64,000 nt of DNA, taken from positions 1,550,001 to 1,614,000 of the forward strand of contig NZ_CP133261.1 in the NCBI RefSeq assembly GCF_030931715.1, written 5' to 3'. The notes under the pieces were generated by a model, which saw nothing but the letters and a program-made list of their open reading frames with translations, did not search any database and was not told where the DNA came from. This document shows, one piece after another, positions 1 to 7,805 of this stretch. This DNA is from Tissierella sp. MB52-C2. Lineage in GTDB: Bacteria; Bacillota; Clostridia; Tissierellales; Tissierellaceae. Position 1 is the first letter of the stretch. Each line of letters begins with the position of its first letter. The position numbers and the translations under genes are program-made.

Positions 1-112
1 TTGCGTCCTTATAGTGCATAAGTATAATTAGGCTACAATTAAATGCTTTTTGGTATAACTTTAAAGCTTCTTCACAATTACCATTAAAATGATAATTTGG
101 GGTAACAATCAT
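1..112 (-). CDS. VOC-fold (glyoxalase/PhnB-like) protein, 3' end beyond window
   Basis: Reading down from an ATG at 112, preceded by AGGAGG, the first 37 codons give a protein beginning MIVTPNYHFNGNCEEALKLY. This is the usual opening of PhnB-like members of the vicinal oxygen chelate superfamily (a beta strand, then NGNCEEAL at the start of the first helix). These are small metal-binding proteins of varied or unknown function, including glyoxalase and antibiotic-resistance relatives. The rest of the gene lies off the left edge, so the metal ligands and the specific activity cannot be judged. Confidence 0.6.
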   Translation of the reverse strand, partial: MIVTPNYHFNGNCEEALKLYQKAFNCSLIILMHYKDA

Positions 113-208
113 CTACTATCCTCCTAATACGTAATGTCTTCCTAATCTGATTAATCTAACAACAAAATCATACCATATTATTCATATTTTCAAGATAATT
201 TTATATTT

Positions 209-349
209 AATACCGTATTATTCAATTTTCAAGGTTCAAATTTCACTTTTTATATTTATGTTGCATAAATAGCTTTAGTTACTTAAAGTACAACATAAAA
301 ATACCGTAAAACTCTTTTCTGAATAATACGGTATTTTGATTAAATATTT
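209..349. repeat. Inverted-repeat element, copy 1
   Basis: The block opens with AATACCGTATTATTCA and closes with the inverse TGAATAATACGGTATT followed by TTGATTAAATATTT. A second inner AATACCGTA at about 299 pairs with the closing arm to form a hairpin. A degenerate extra copy of the opening arm lies at about 171-197. The same layout recurs at 805-923, and a single arm recurs near 1873. It looks like a small non-coding inverted-repeat (MITE-like or REP-like) element; the hairpin could also end transcription from either side. It occupies most of the gap between the VOC gene and the next gene. Confidence 0.6.
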
Positions 350-416
350 TATTTTAATAATTATGGCGTTTTAATATAAATTATTCATCTTACCCATATA
401 TAAATCATCATATTGA

Positions 417-674
417 TTAAACTTTATTTTTATTGTTATCCATTACTGCACCTATAACTATTCCCATAAGCATTCCAAATCCAGATCCAAGAGCCAAAAC
501 CATTGGAAATAAACTATCTCCCATTAACCCAAACACAACTCCAATAACTGCTGCAAATAAACATCCTCCTATTAATCCAACGCCAACCCCAAAACCTACA
601 TAATGATTATTATCGTTTTCTTGATTTTTATTATTATATGAATTATCTTCATTAATATTGTTTCTCTTAGGCAT
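417..674 (-). CDS. Small glycine-rich membrane protein, hypothetical
   Basis: An 85-residue protein. Residues 1-25 are polar and full of Asn, Asp and Glu, followed by two hydrophobic helices at about 26-48 and 54-78 that are rich in glycine (GFGVGVGLIGG, GSGFGMLMG), and a short basic tail. Glycine-zipper pairs of this kind pack tightly in membranes. I do not recognise a named family. The gene sits alone between two copies of the inverted-repeat element at 209-349 and 805-923, which suggests a mobile or recently rearranged neighbourhood. The ribosome site is weak (AGGAAGAGGAAT upstream). Function unknown. Confidence 0.5.
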   Translation of the reverse strand: MPKRNNINEDNSYNNKNQENDNNHYVGFGVGVGLIGGCLFAAVIGVVFGLMGDSLFPMVLALGSGFGMLMGIVIGAVMDNNKNKV

Positions 675-804
675 TTTTACTCAATTCCTCTTCCTTGATT
701 TTTCTGCACATAATCCCAATACTACGTATTACTAATATAGATATTGTAGCATATGTTTAATAAATATTGTAGTATATGTTTAATGGTAAATATAACCATT
801 TTCC

Positions 805-923
805 AATACCGTACTATTCAATTTTCAATGTTCAATCTCTATTTCCAATAATTACTTAAAAGATAAGATAAAAAATACCGCAAAATTCATTCCTGAATAA
901 TACGGTATTTTGATTAAATATTT
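805..923. repeat. Inverted-repeat element, copy 2
   Basis: Second copy of the element at 209-349 in the same orientation: opening arm AATACCGTACTATTCA, inner AATACCG at about 875, closing arm TGAATAATACGGTATT with the same TTGATTAAATATTT flank. The middle is shorter than in copy 1. The rest of the gap up to 1070 holds no gene that I recognise, although 980-1070 looks richer in G+C than its surroundings. Confidence 0.6.
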
Positions 924-1070
924 AGCTTTTACAACATGACGTTTATTATAAATATTGTGCAAGAAACTTAATGTAGATTATGCTTATACTGTACGCGACC
1001 ATGACCTTGCCTGTTGCAGAAGTTTTGCATAAAGAAATTAATTCAGTTAAGCCATAGCCACTCACCACAA

Positions 1071-1733
1071 CTAAAGCGTCTCATCCAACTTCTGAATCTT
1101 TGAGTGAGAAATTAAATATACATTGCCTAAAATGTCGATTTTGTCTCCCTTTACGCGTACAGCACAATCTTTGTTTGACGCATAAACATTTATTTCTTCT
1201 GATAAAGGAGATAGTTCGCCTTGAATCTGCTCAATGTTATTTTCAAGATCAAAATGAGACAGGACAGAAAAATCGTCAAGGCCGATACCATCGTAAATAG
1301 AGCTTATTTCACCTTTATAGCCAGTGTATTTCGAGCATAACCATTTAGCGGACATGTTTATCGCACCAGCGCTTGTTCCCATCACAACGGCTCTGCTTTT
1401 TTTAATCAAATCCGACAATTCATATTCAATCAAAATACCGCTCTGTTCAACGGTATTTCCACCCAACAAGAAAATGACCGAAGCATTTTGAATTAATTTA
1501 TGAGCCTCTTCCTTCTGTACGCCATAATCAATTAAATGATATTCATCAAACATAATGTTGGCCTGATCAAGCCACGAACGTTCAGTGGCACCAACTTCCT
1601 CATCTTCATGAAGAAATGGATTCGCACTAATCATAACAAGCGATTTTCTATCAGTTATATCCTCATGCAACAACTTAACCAGCTTCTCAGGAAAAATATC
1701 GTTAAACCAACCTAAATAATAGTGAGTTTTCAT
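1071..1733 (-). CDS. Peptidase E-like protein (S51 family, class I amidotransferase fold)
   Basis: A 220-residue protein of the usual S51 length. It carries the nucleophile elbow VMGTSAGAIN (Ser within GxSAGA, about residue 120) and the preceding strand IFLLGGNTVEQ, the hallmark pair of the peptidase E/cyanophycinase group. Family members are cytoplasmic serine hydrolases; true peptidase E cleaves Asp-X dipeptides. The N-terminus MKTHYYLGWFNDIF and the DEEVGATER region are typical of Firmicute members annotated only as type 1 glutamine amidotransferase-like. G+C looks somewhat higher than in the flanking DNA, which hints at transfer. It is monocistronic, with repeats on both sides. Substrate unknown. 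Confidence 0.75.
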   Translation of the reverse strand: MKTHYYLGWFNDIFPEKLVKLLHEDITDRKSLVMISANPFLHEDEEVGATERSWLDQANIMFDEYHLIDYGVQKEEAHKLIQNASVIFLLGGNTVEQSGILIEYELSDLIKKSRAVVMGTSAGAINMSAKWLCSKYTGYKGEISSIYDGIGLDDFSVLSHFDLENNIEQIQGELSPLSEEINVYASNKDCAVRVKGDKIDILGNVYLISHSKIQKLDETL

Positions 1734-1870
1734 AAGTACCTCCGTAGTAAAGTTTATATAATATAAATAATCTGTAGTTCGCCTTATTATACGACTACGA
1801 CCTACTTATATGATAATTGTAGCATACATATCATATAACACCAATAAGTTTATGGAAATATTTTACTTTT

Positions 1871-1906
1871 TAATACCGTATTATTCAGTTTTCAAAGTCC
1901 AATTTC
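1871..1906. repeat. Single arm of the inverted-repeat element
   Basis: TAATACCGTATTATTCAG followed by TTTTCAAAGTCCAATTTC matches the opening arm of the elements at 209 and 805. No closing arm is visible, so this is a fragment. Confidence 0.5.
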
Positions 1907-1916
1907 ATGTAAATAA

Positions 1917-2036
1917 TTAACTATTCTTTTTAGTATCAATTTTAGCCTTAATCTTACATCTAGGACACACTATTTCTGCTCTCCCCTCAAGTTCAAGAAG
2001 TAATTTACCACATTCTTTACATCTGATTTTCTTCAT
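1917..2036 (-). CDS. Com-like zinc-ribbon protein (prophage)
   Basis: A 39-residue protein starting MKKIRCKECGKLLLELEG, with two CxxC pairs (CKEC and CPRC) about 20 residues apart and a basic tail. This is the pattern of Com, the phage Mu zinc-finger regulator that activates translation of the mom DNA-modification gene; Com-like genes are common in Firmicute prophages. Here it is the most downstream gene of the prophage remnant and no mom-like gene follows it. The reading frame is intact; function is inferred from family resemblance only. Confidence 0.6.
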   Translation of the reverse strand: MKKIRCKECGKLLLELEGRAEIVCPRCKIKAKIDTKKNS

Positions 2037-2067
2037 TACTCCACACTCCGTTTCTCTGAAGTATTCA

Positions 2068-2286
2068 TTACTGACCTAGCCACCATTCAAATACTTCTTG
2101 CCCTGTTTTCCACTCTGTCGGCAATTCTCGTTTTTTTCTTTCCGTCAACATTCTTTTAAATGTTTTAATATAGTTTGTTTTATGTTTTGGGAATCTCTGA
2201 AATTCTACTTCTCTTTGCTTTACTGACTGCATAGGGCAACCGATACATCCCAATCTTGTATATCCTTGATCGTACAGTTTCTTCAG
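2068..2286 (-). pseudogene. C-terminal remnant of phage PAPS-reductase-like protein
   Basis: The frame gives LKKLYDQGYTRLGCIGCPM and ends in EWKTGQEVFEWWLGQ, which matches the C-terminal third of the phosphoadenosine phosphosulfate reductase/DndC-like proteins found in phages: a conserved RxGCxGCPM motif, then a helical tail with a Trp pair. An in-frame TAG lies directly upstream at about 2287 and no N-terminal ATP-pyrophosphatase domain remains, so this is a 5'-deleted fossil. Intact relatives are thought to work in DNA or tRNA sulfur chemistry. Confidence 0.6.
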
Positions 2287-2303
2287 CTAATAATAGAACT
2301 GGC

Positions 2304-2438
2304 TTATTCAAGTGGAGTCACCTCTAATATTTTAATAGCTCTATCTAACGCTTGTCTGTCTTTCTCAGAAAGATATTTATCTGCACTTCTTTTATATTTC
2401 AGGCTCGTCAACTTTCCTACAACCTCTTCCTTATTCAT
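2304..2438 (-). CDS. Small phage protein, 44 residues, hypothetical
   Basis: MNKEEVVGKLTSLKYKRSAD continues as a charged helical protein of 44 residues behind a strong AGGAGG site 6 bases before the ATG. It overlaps the end of the next upstream ORF (2431-2559) in the close-packed style of phage early genes. I see no known domain. Confidence 0.45.
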   Translation of the reverse strand: MNKEEVVGKLTSLKYKRSADKYLSEKDRQALDRAIKILEVTPLE

Positions 2439-2559
2439 AATAATCCTCCTTCGTTCCCATCTCATAGAATACATTTGCTATACTATACATCTCCTGGTCT
2501 TCTTCTTTCTTTTCTCCGAAGTATTTATATAAATCTTTCATAGCATCAATTCCGTTCAT
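2431..2559 (-). CDS. Small phage protein, 42 residues, hypothetical
   Basis: A 42-residue acidic protein starting MNGIDAMKDLYKYFGEKKEE, with a GGAGTGAAAGCT site before the ATG. Its start overlaps the end of the DnaB fragment and its stop overlaps the start of the following 44-residue gene. The pattern is that of translationally coupled phage genes next to a helicase. No family recognised. Confidence 0.4.
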   Translation of the reverse strand: MNGIDAMKDLYKYFGEKKEEDQEMYSIANVFYEMGTKEDYYE

Positions 2560-2885
2560 AGCTTTCACTCCTATTTAGAAACTTTGTATATTCCTCATAC
2601 CAAGTCAATTTAGTTCTTCCAACCCTTCCATTCCTATTTTTAGCTATTACTATATCTGCATCTCTTTTTATTTCTATATTTGTTCTATCATAGTAGTATT
2701 CACGATGTAAAAGCATAATCACATCTGCATCAAATTCTAATTGTGCTGTTTCTCTTAAGTCGCTCATTACTGGTATTTTTACATCCTCGTTTCATTTGCT
2801 CTAGATAAACTAGATACTATCAATACAGGAACGTCTAACATTTTAGCCATGTTTTTTATGTCATTTGATACTTGCTCCAATTGAC
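2546..2885 (-). pseudogene. DnaB-like replicative helicase, C-terminal fragment with frameshift
   Basis: One frame gives QLEQVSNDIKNMAKMLDVPV followed by LIVSSLSRANETR. A neighbouring frame continues DVKIPVMSDLRETAQLEFDA and then DVIMLLHREYYYD and IVIAKNRNGRVGRTKL. Joined, they are the last third of a RecA-fold DnaB helicase (the LSR sensor, SDLRESG-like and AKNRNG motifs). A frameshift near 2790 separates the halves, and the P-loop part is missing upstream. The joined piece abuts unrelated phage sequence at about 2885, so a deletion fused two phage modules. Confidence 0.65.
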
Positions 2886-3064
2886 TGCATATCTGATACC
2901 GTTTTATTAGGGTCATCATCTATTAATAAGTTTTTATTTAATAAATAGTTACTAGATTGTTTTCTGCCAAAGATAACTGTACCTATAGCTCTAGTTGCAT
3001 CCTTTCTATTTCCTACGTTCATTCCTTTTCCCCACATATCAAGATAACTATCTATTGCAGTCAT
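2861..3064 (-). CDS. Phage-derived ORF, 67 residues, probably 3'-truncated
   Basis: MTAIDSYLDMWGKGMNVGNR runs for 67 codons. Its ATG overlaps the TGA of the preceding tail-protein frame as ATGA, the sign of translational coupling, so the gene was once part of the same phage structural operon. Its 3' end runs into DnaB-derived sequence in another frame, so the last dozen residues are probably not original. I do not recognise the family. Confidence 0.35.
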   Translation of the reverse strand: MTAIDSYLDMWGKGMNVGNRKDATRAIGTVIFGRKQSSNYLLNKNLLIDDDPNKTVSDMQSIGASIK

Positions 3065-3647
3065 AGGATTACTTTGTTTAAGGATATAGGTTCAGCATCA
3101 TTTTCTAGAAATATCATAGATTTATCTCTTCCACCTATTTCTATTTCGCTTCCATTATCATCCCAATACTCATCTACATCATCAGCTATTCCATTTAATA
3201 TTACTCCATAGTCTATAGTGTTAAAGGTTACTTGTTTCTTTTTTTGAACCTTCACTTCTGAAAAGTGTTCTATAAATCCAAAGTTGTATTTTACATAATT
3301 AGGCGTTGGTTCTTGAGCTGCTTCCAGTCTATTAAATATAGCTTGTTGTATTTTCCATATGGGATGTATTAATGGACTGGTCCTTTACTATAAAATATAC
3401 TGGCCAGCTTTTGAAACTCTTCATATGCACCTTTTCCTATAAATTCTCCTTTTCCATTTACTTCTCTAGGCTTCATTCCAATATCATCTACCTTATTAAT
3501 ATTAGTGTAAGGGTAATGGTGTATAGCTGTATTTTTTTCAAATCTTAATGAATATGTTCTAGGATTTATTGCCCATGTATAGCTTTTATATTTTAATGGG
3601 GATAATTTCAACCTAGCACCACCTTTCAATTCATGTAAAAAGACCAC
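3061..3647 (-). pseudogene. Phage tail/baseplate-type protein, frameshifted
   Basis: The first part (3647 to 3369) starts VFLHELKGGARLKLSPLKYK and reaches FYSKGPVH. The second (3378 to 3061) continues LIHPIWKIQQAIFNRLEAAQ and runs to LEAAQEPTPNYVKYNFGFIE. The two fit together if one T is restored in CATTAATACAT near 3370, so a single-base deletion broke the gene. The pattern resembles tail/baseplate or DNA-circulation-type proteins of PBSX-like prophages. No ribosome site precedes the GTG at 3647, so the 5' end is probably also damaged. Confidence 0.55.
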
Positions 3648-3668
3648 TAACTAATTATCTTAATTCAA

Positions 3669-3706
3669 AAAGAGACAAGTCAAATAGATAAGGACTTGTC
3701 TCTTTG
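3669..3706 (-). terminator. Intrinsic terminator after tagA
   Basis: AAGAGACAAGTC pairs with GACTTGTCTCTT across an 11-base loop. On the minus strand the stem is followed by TTTTTG, just downstream of the tagA stop. Confidence 0.75.
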
Positions 3707-3743
3707 TTTATATGTGTACAATGTGAAATTAAATTTAAATATA

Positions 3744-4493
3744 CTACTGCTTTGAATTTTTATAAACTACTTCTACAAATGCTCTATATGCAAAAATCTT
3801 TAGTCGTTTCTGTCGTTCCTTTCGTGAAGGAGTAATGATTCTACGGTGTAACCATTCTAACTTCATTTTTTTCCAAATTTCTGGTGTACGTTTAACTTTT
3901 CCTGTAATAACATCTAAACTTCCACCTACACCAAAAGTAACTTTTGCAGGAATTCTATCTTTGTATGTATATATCCACTTGTCTGCTAATGGTGAGCCTA
4001 ATGCAACAATAAGAATATCTGGTTTTGAGTTTTCAATATCTTCAATTATCTGTGTCTCTTCTTGCTTGTTGAAGAAACCATTATGTCTACCCGCAACTTT
4101 AACATTAGGATAATTTTCAGTTACGTATTCCGCCATCTTTTTGTTTACTGATTCCTCTGACCCAAAGAAATAAAAAGACCATCCTCTTTGGTTTCCTAAC
4201 TTTAACAATTCTAAAAGTAAATCAAAACCAGTAACACGTTCAGGTATTGGATTTCTTTTTAATTTTGACGCTAAAACAATGCCAACTCCATCAGGAGTGA
4301 TTAAATCAGCCTCAAGTGATATTTTCTTTAATTCGGAGTCTTCCTGAATATCTATCGCAATTTCTGGATTCACAGTGATAATATGAAATGTTTTGCCTTT
4401 ACATTCCTTAATCTTGTTATCAATTAAATTAACAGTATCCATTAGAGTTAGTTTTGAAAACGAAATTCCTAAAATATTTACATAATTATTCAT
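3744..4493 (-). CDS. tagA: WecG/TagA/CpsF-family glycosyltransferase
   Basis: A 249-residue, full-length member of the WecG/TagA/CpsF family (GT26). TagA adds N-acetylmannosamine to undecaprenyl-diphospho-GlcNAc, the committed linkage step of wall teichoic acid synthesis, on the inner face of the membrane. Visible marks are HIITVNPEIAIDIQ near residue 40, TPDGVGIV near 68 (the catalytic TPDG motif with its aspartate), FYFFGSEE near 115, LGSPLADKWI near 165 and GVGGSLDVITGKVKRTPEIW near 190. Relatives also act in capsule and S-layer glycan pathways, so the sugar is inferred. It is alone here, between phage debris and a broken polysaccharide region, with its own terminator. Confidence 0.85.
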   Translation of the reverse strand: MNNYVNILGISFSKLTLMDTVNLIDNKIKECKGKTFHIITVNPEIAIDIQEDSELKKISLEADLITPDGVGIVLASKLKRNPIPERVTGFDLLLELLKLGNQRGWSFYFFGSEESVNKKMAEYVTENYPNVKVAGRHNGFFNKQEETQIIEDIENSKPDILIVALGSPLADKWIYTYKDRIPAKVTFGVGGSLDVITGKVKRTPEIWKKMKLEWLHRRIITPSRKERQKRLKIFAYRAFVEVVYKNSKQ

Positions 4494-5190
4494 GTTTTAT
4501 CTCCACCTTAAAAATCTATATATTAGCCAATTAACGATAAGAATCTTTGCGTCATAGACCTTGTTTTTGTTAATGTGATATAAGAAATCCTTGAACCCTC
4601 TACTAGACCCTGGTATTTACTTGTAGTACATTCTGTGTTGGTTTTATAGAAGATACTTTTACATTTTTATGAGGGGTCTGTAGCCATCTCATCAATACCT
4701 ATATCACGATAATCACTGCCTTTTGTTAAAGGAATTCAGAAAACTCCTTCAAAGGTAAAACTTCCCATACCAAATAATTCATATACACAATATACTATAT
4801 ATACTAATAATAATCAATATGGTTTATAAGTAACCATAGCATAAATATAATAGATAGAACATACACAGAATACAGGGTTAAATTTATCTACTTATCCAAC
4901 TTATTTATATTTAAGGTATTTCTCATCGATATTTTATATCGATCAAAAACATACCATATATTTTATCCAATTATATCAAAGAGACATACATTTAAAAATG
5001 GAGTAGGATTAAAATTTAATCCTACTCCAAATATGTACAATAAGAACTAATAAGAACTAATTTTTTGATACATAACTACTTACTCCTTTCTTATTTATTG
5101 ATTCATAGATTATCATGCTTTGTACATCATTAATTACTTCTTTTTTATCCATATAAAATGAATTTTAGTATAATAAACTATTTAATTGTT
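4494..5190. other. Gene-free stretch with degenerate sequence and a hairpin
   Basis: About 700 bases without a convincing gene. Minus-strand codons just before tagA read GFKDFLYHINKNKVYDAKIL and end in IYRFLRWR followed by a stop. This could be the last ~35 residues of a deleted envelope gene, but an in-frame stop cuts it and I cannot name it. A 12-bp inverted repeat lies at 5000-5028. A 31-codon ATG frame at 5057-5152 has no ribosome site and is not called. Confidence 0.4.
5000..5028 (-). terminator. Hairpin downstream of the methyltransferase remnant
   Basis: GGAGTAGGATTA and TAATCCTACTCC form a perfect 12-bp stem with a 5-base loop. On the minus strand it is followed by ATTTTTAAATG, which suits a terminator for the transcript of the broken methyltransferase upstream. 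Confidence 0.55.
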
Positions 5191-5960
5191 CTACAGTTCT
5201 TTGTTTCCCTTGAATGGATTAATTTCATTACTTAATATATCTTCAATTATTATAATTTTAGTATCTTGACCAGAGTGTTTTCTACACACATTTAATATAC
5301 GCTTACAATCTCTATCAGAATAATCATGTAGAATATTAGATAAAACTATATAATCATAATGTTTATTTAAATTTAATGAAAAAAATCTCCTTTGACAAAT
5401 CTTATACTACTTACATCATTAAATTCCTTATATTCCTCTCCAATGTTACAAGGAATAGATTTATCAACCACAGTTACTTCACAATTAGGATTAGCCATTA
5501 AAATTGCATTAGCCAATCCCCCGCTATTCCCTCCAATATCCAAAATATTCAGGTCTTCAAAATCACATATTTTACTTAAGGTATGTCCTATATCAAAACT
5601 AATCGGATAATTGTATCTGGAATATATCTCATACTCAATATCTGATATATAATCAAAGAAACCACCTTTTATTTCTTGATTAATTTTATCCAATAATATT
5701 GCTATATTTCTAATAGTATTATTTTACTTCATCTTGAATTTTAAATTCTTTATCTTCAATAAATTTTCATCTGTGGCATAATAACCACTATCTTCATACA
5801 TTATTAAATTGTGTGCAGCTAGCAAACGTAAAGTCGCATTAAATATATTTTCAGACAAACTACTACTAAATGAATATGCATTTGTATTATCTTGTTTTTT
5901 GTATGGTTCGCAATATTCGTCAAAGATAAATATAGCTTCATATAATCTACTATTATCCAT
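5191..5960 (-). pseudogene. O-methyltransferase family 2, inactivated
   Basis: The N-terminal part (5960 to 5724) is MDNSRLYEAIFIFDEYCEPY up to KFKMK, a winged-helix dimerisation domain of the O-methyltransferase family. An in-frame TAA interrupts it. The same frame then continues to the SAM-binding core ILDIGGNSGGLANAILMANP near 5550, followed by VTVVDKSIP. After GDFFH a frameshift in a run of seven T leads to HYDYIVLSNILHDYSDRDCK in another frame, the post-I and catalytic helix region. The frame stops at 5191, short of the usual C-terminus. With one nonsense codon, one frameshift and a shortened end, the enzyme cannot be made. Its former role was probably in a secondary metabolite pathway (inference). 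Confidence 0.75.
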
Positions 5961-6148
5961 TTGTTATTTCCCCTCTATATATTTTATAAGTCCACATATA
6001 ATAATAAATCGGTGTATTATAAATATCTAATAGCGTGAGACGAACTATGTCCAGAATCATCTTTTCAAATTATATTATTTAGACAAACAAAACAATTAAC
6101 ATAATCATATTATGTAGACCATCTTGAGCTTATGGTTTTAAAAAAGAA

Positions 6149-6183
6149 AATGGTTGACATAAATATAATATGTCAACCATTTT
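6149..6183 (-). terminator. Terminator of the aminotransferase transcript
   Basis: AAATGGTTGACAT pairs with ATGTCAACCATTT around a short loop. On the minus strand it is followed by TCTTTTTT. It sits 20 bases past the aminotransferase stop. Confidence 0.8.
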
Positions 6184-6201
6184 TCCTTTATAAATTATCT
6201 T

Positions 6202-7395
6202 TTATTCTTCTACTATTTCTTTAATTCTTTTTAATCCTTCTTTAATATTATCCATAGATGTAGCATAAGAAAGTCTTATATATTTATCATCACCAAAAGC
6301 GATTCCAGGTACTACCGCTACCTTACTTTCATCTAATAATAGATTAGCAAAATCCATAGAGGAGTTTATCTCTTTACCTCTAATAGTCTTTCCTAATAAC
6401 TGTGTAAGGTTTACCATTATATAAAATGCACCTTCAGGCTTTCTACAACTTAATCCCTTAATAGAATTTATTGTCTCTGCCATATAGTCTCTTCTCTCAA
6501 CAAAATGTTTTTTCATCTCTTCTACACTGCCTTGATCTCCTATAAGCCCTTCAACACTTGCATATTGAGATATTGAACATGGATTAGATGTTGCATGGCT
6601 TTGAATATTGCTCATTACCTTAACTATCTGTTCATGGGCTGCAGCATATCCAATTCTCCAACCTGTCATAGCATGTGATTTTGACATACCATTAATAACT
6701 ATTGTTAATCTCTTTATATCCTCATTGAAAGAAGCAATACAAACGTGTTTATTATCATCATAAATTAATTTTTCATAGATTTCATCAGAAATAATAAAGA
6801 TATTATTCTTTACAGCCCAGTCAGCTATTTCTCTTAATTCTTCTTCAGTATAAATAGCACCTGTTGGATTGCTTGGACTATTTAATATAATAGCTTTTGT
6901 CTTATCAGTTAGTACCTTGTTTAAATCTTCTACATTAAATTTAAAATCATTTTCCTCTTTTGTATCTATTAAAACAGGAACCCCATCAGCAAGTCTTACT
7001 AATTCAGGATAACTTACCCAATATGGAACAGCATAAATTACTTCATCCCCTGGATTAAGTATTGCCATTAAAGCATTATGTATTGAATGCTTTGCACCAC
7101 TTGATATTATAATATTACTTGGCTTATAGTCTAGATTATTATCTTTTTTAAATTTTTCACATATAGCTTTTTTAAGTTCAACAATTCCAGAAGCCGGAGT
7201 ATATCTAGTTAATCCCTCTTTTATTGCTCTAATACCTTCATTTTGGATATTTTCTGGTGTATTAAAATCTGGTTCTCCAGCACCAAAGCTAATAACGTCT
7301 ATTCCAGAGTCTTTCATAGCCTTTGCCTTTGCAGTAATCTCCAAAGTAATAGAAGGTTCAATTCTTAAGCCCTTTGTTGATAAAATAAAATCCAT
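6202..7395 (-). CDS. Aspartate aminotransferase-like PLP enzyme (class I)
   Basis: A 397-residue fold-type I aminotransferase of the Bacillus/thermophile aspartate aminotransferase subgroup. Marks are FGAGEPDFNTPENI near residue 37, SSGAKHSIHNAL near 98 (cofactor phosphate), NSPSNPTGAIY near 172 with the Asn that contacts PLP, ISDEIYEKLIY near 202, the Schiff-base lysine in GMSKSHAMTGWRIGY near 237, and FGDDKYIRLSYA near 370 with the carboxylate-binding Arg. It probably moves an amino group between aspartate and 2-oxoglutarate; some relatives also take aromatic or prephenate-type substrates. It lies 26 bases after the padR gene and ends at its own terminator, so the two are likely co-transcribed. 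Confidence 0.85.
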   Translation of the reverse strand: MDFILSTKGLRIEPSITLEITAKAKAMKDSGIDVISFGAGEPDFNTPENIQNEGIRAIKEGLTRYTPASGIVELKKAICEKFKKDNNLDYKPSNIIISSGAKHSIHNALMAILNPGDEVIYAVPYWVSYPELVRLADGVPVLIDTKEENDFKFNVEDLNKVLTDKTKAIILNSPSNPTGAIYTEEELREIADWAVKNNIFIISDEIYEKLIYDDNKHVCIASFNEDIKRLTIVINGMSKSHAMTGWRIGYAAAHEQIVKVMSNIQSHATSNPCSISQYASVEGLIGDQGSVEEMKKHFVERRDYMAETINSIKGLSCRKPEGAFYIMVNLTQLLGKTIRGKEINSSMDFANLLLDESKVAVVPGIAFGDDKYIRLSYATSMDNIKEGLKRIKEIVEE

Positions 7396-7421
7396 GAATA
7401 ATCATACCTCCATAATTATAT

Positions 7422-7805
7422 TTATAATTTTTCCTTATATATATCTTTTAACACATTTTTAACAATAAGTAAAGAATCTTCGAAAGAAGATTTATTTTGT
7501 AACAGTAATATCTTATAATGCTTTATACCTTCATCAGTTATTTTATATCTTCTTATGGATCTTTTCTCTGGTTCATCCCACCATCCTTCAATATAACCTT
7601 CACTCTCTAATTCTCTAAGTAATGGGTATATCATTCCAGGACTTGGCTCCCATTTATTTTCCAATCTCTTTTTAATCTCATCTTTAATTTTATTACCATA
7701 ATAAGATTTTTCATTTAATAGATGTAGTATATAGAGCTTTACAAAGGAAGTAGTACCTATTTTTGTGGGAAATTGTCTTTGCCTTTCTCCTTTATATATT
7801 GTCAC
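7422..7805 (-). CDS. PadR-family transcriptional regulator
   Basis: A 127-residue winged-helix protein. It has LYILHLLNEKSYYGNKIKDE near residue 25, PSPGMIYPLLRELESEGYIE near 55 and RRYKITDEGIKHY near 85, the standard PadR N-terminal domain with its recognition helix and beta wing. The C-terminal helix that makes the dimer is short. Members usually repress a nearby transporter or metabolic gene until a small effector binds. The GTG start follows AGGAGAGG and directly abuts the stop of the PHP gene upstream. It lies between a PHP phosphoesterase and an aminotransferase; the regulated gene is not apparent. Confidence 0.8.
   Translation of the reverse strand: MTIYKGERQRQFPTKIGTTSFVKLYILHLLNEKSYYGNKIKDEIKKRLENKWEPSPGMIYPLLRELESEGYIEGWWDEPEKRSIRRYKITDEGIKHYKILLLQNKSSFEDSLLIVKNVLKDIYKEKL

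Noticed and set aside
4500-4740. Possible riboswitch or T-box leader before tagA
   Set aside because: No conserved T-box bulge, specifier loop or known riboswitch core found by eye; the codons near tagA look more like a decayed gene end.
5057-5152. 31-codon minus-strand ORF (MDKKEVINDVQSMIIYESIN...) as a possible extra peptide
   Set aside because: No ribosome site before the ATG, no leader/core pattern and no matching enzyme genes apart from a broken methyltransferase; chance in A+T-rich DNA is as likely.
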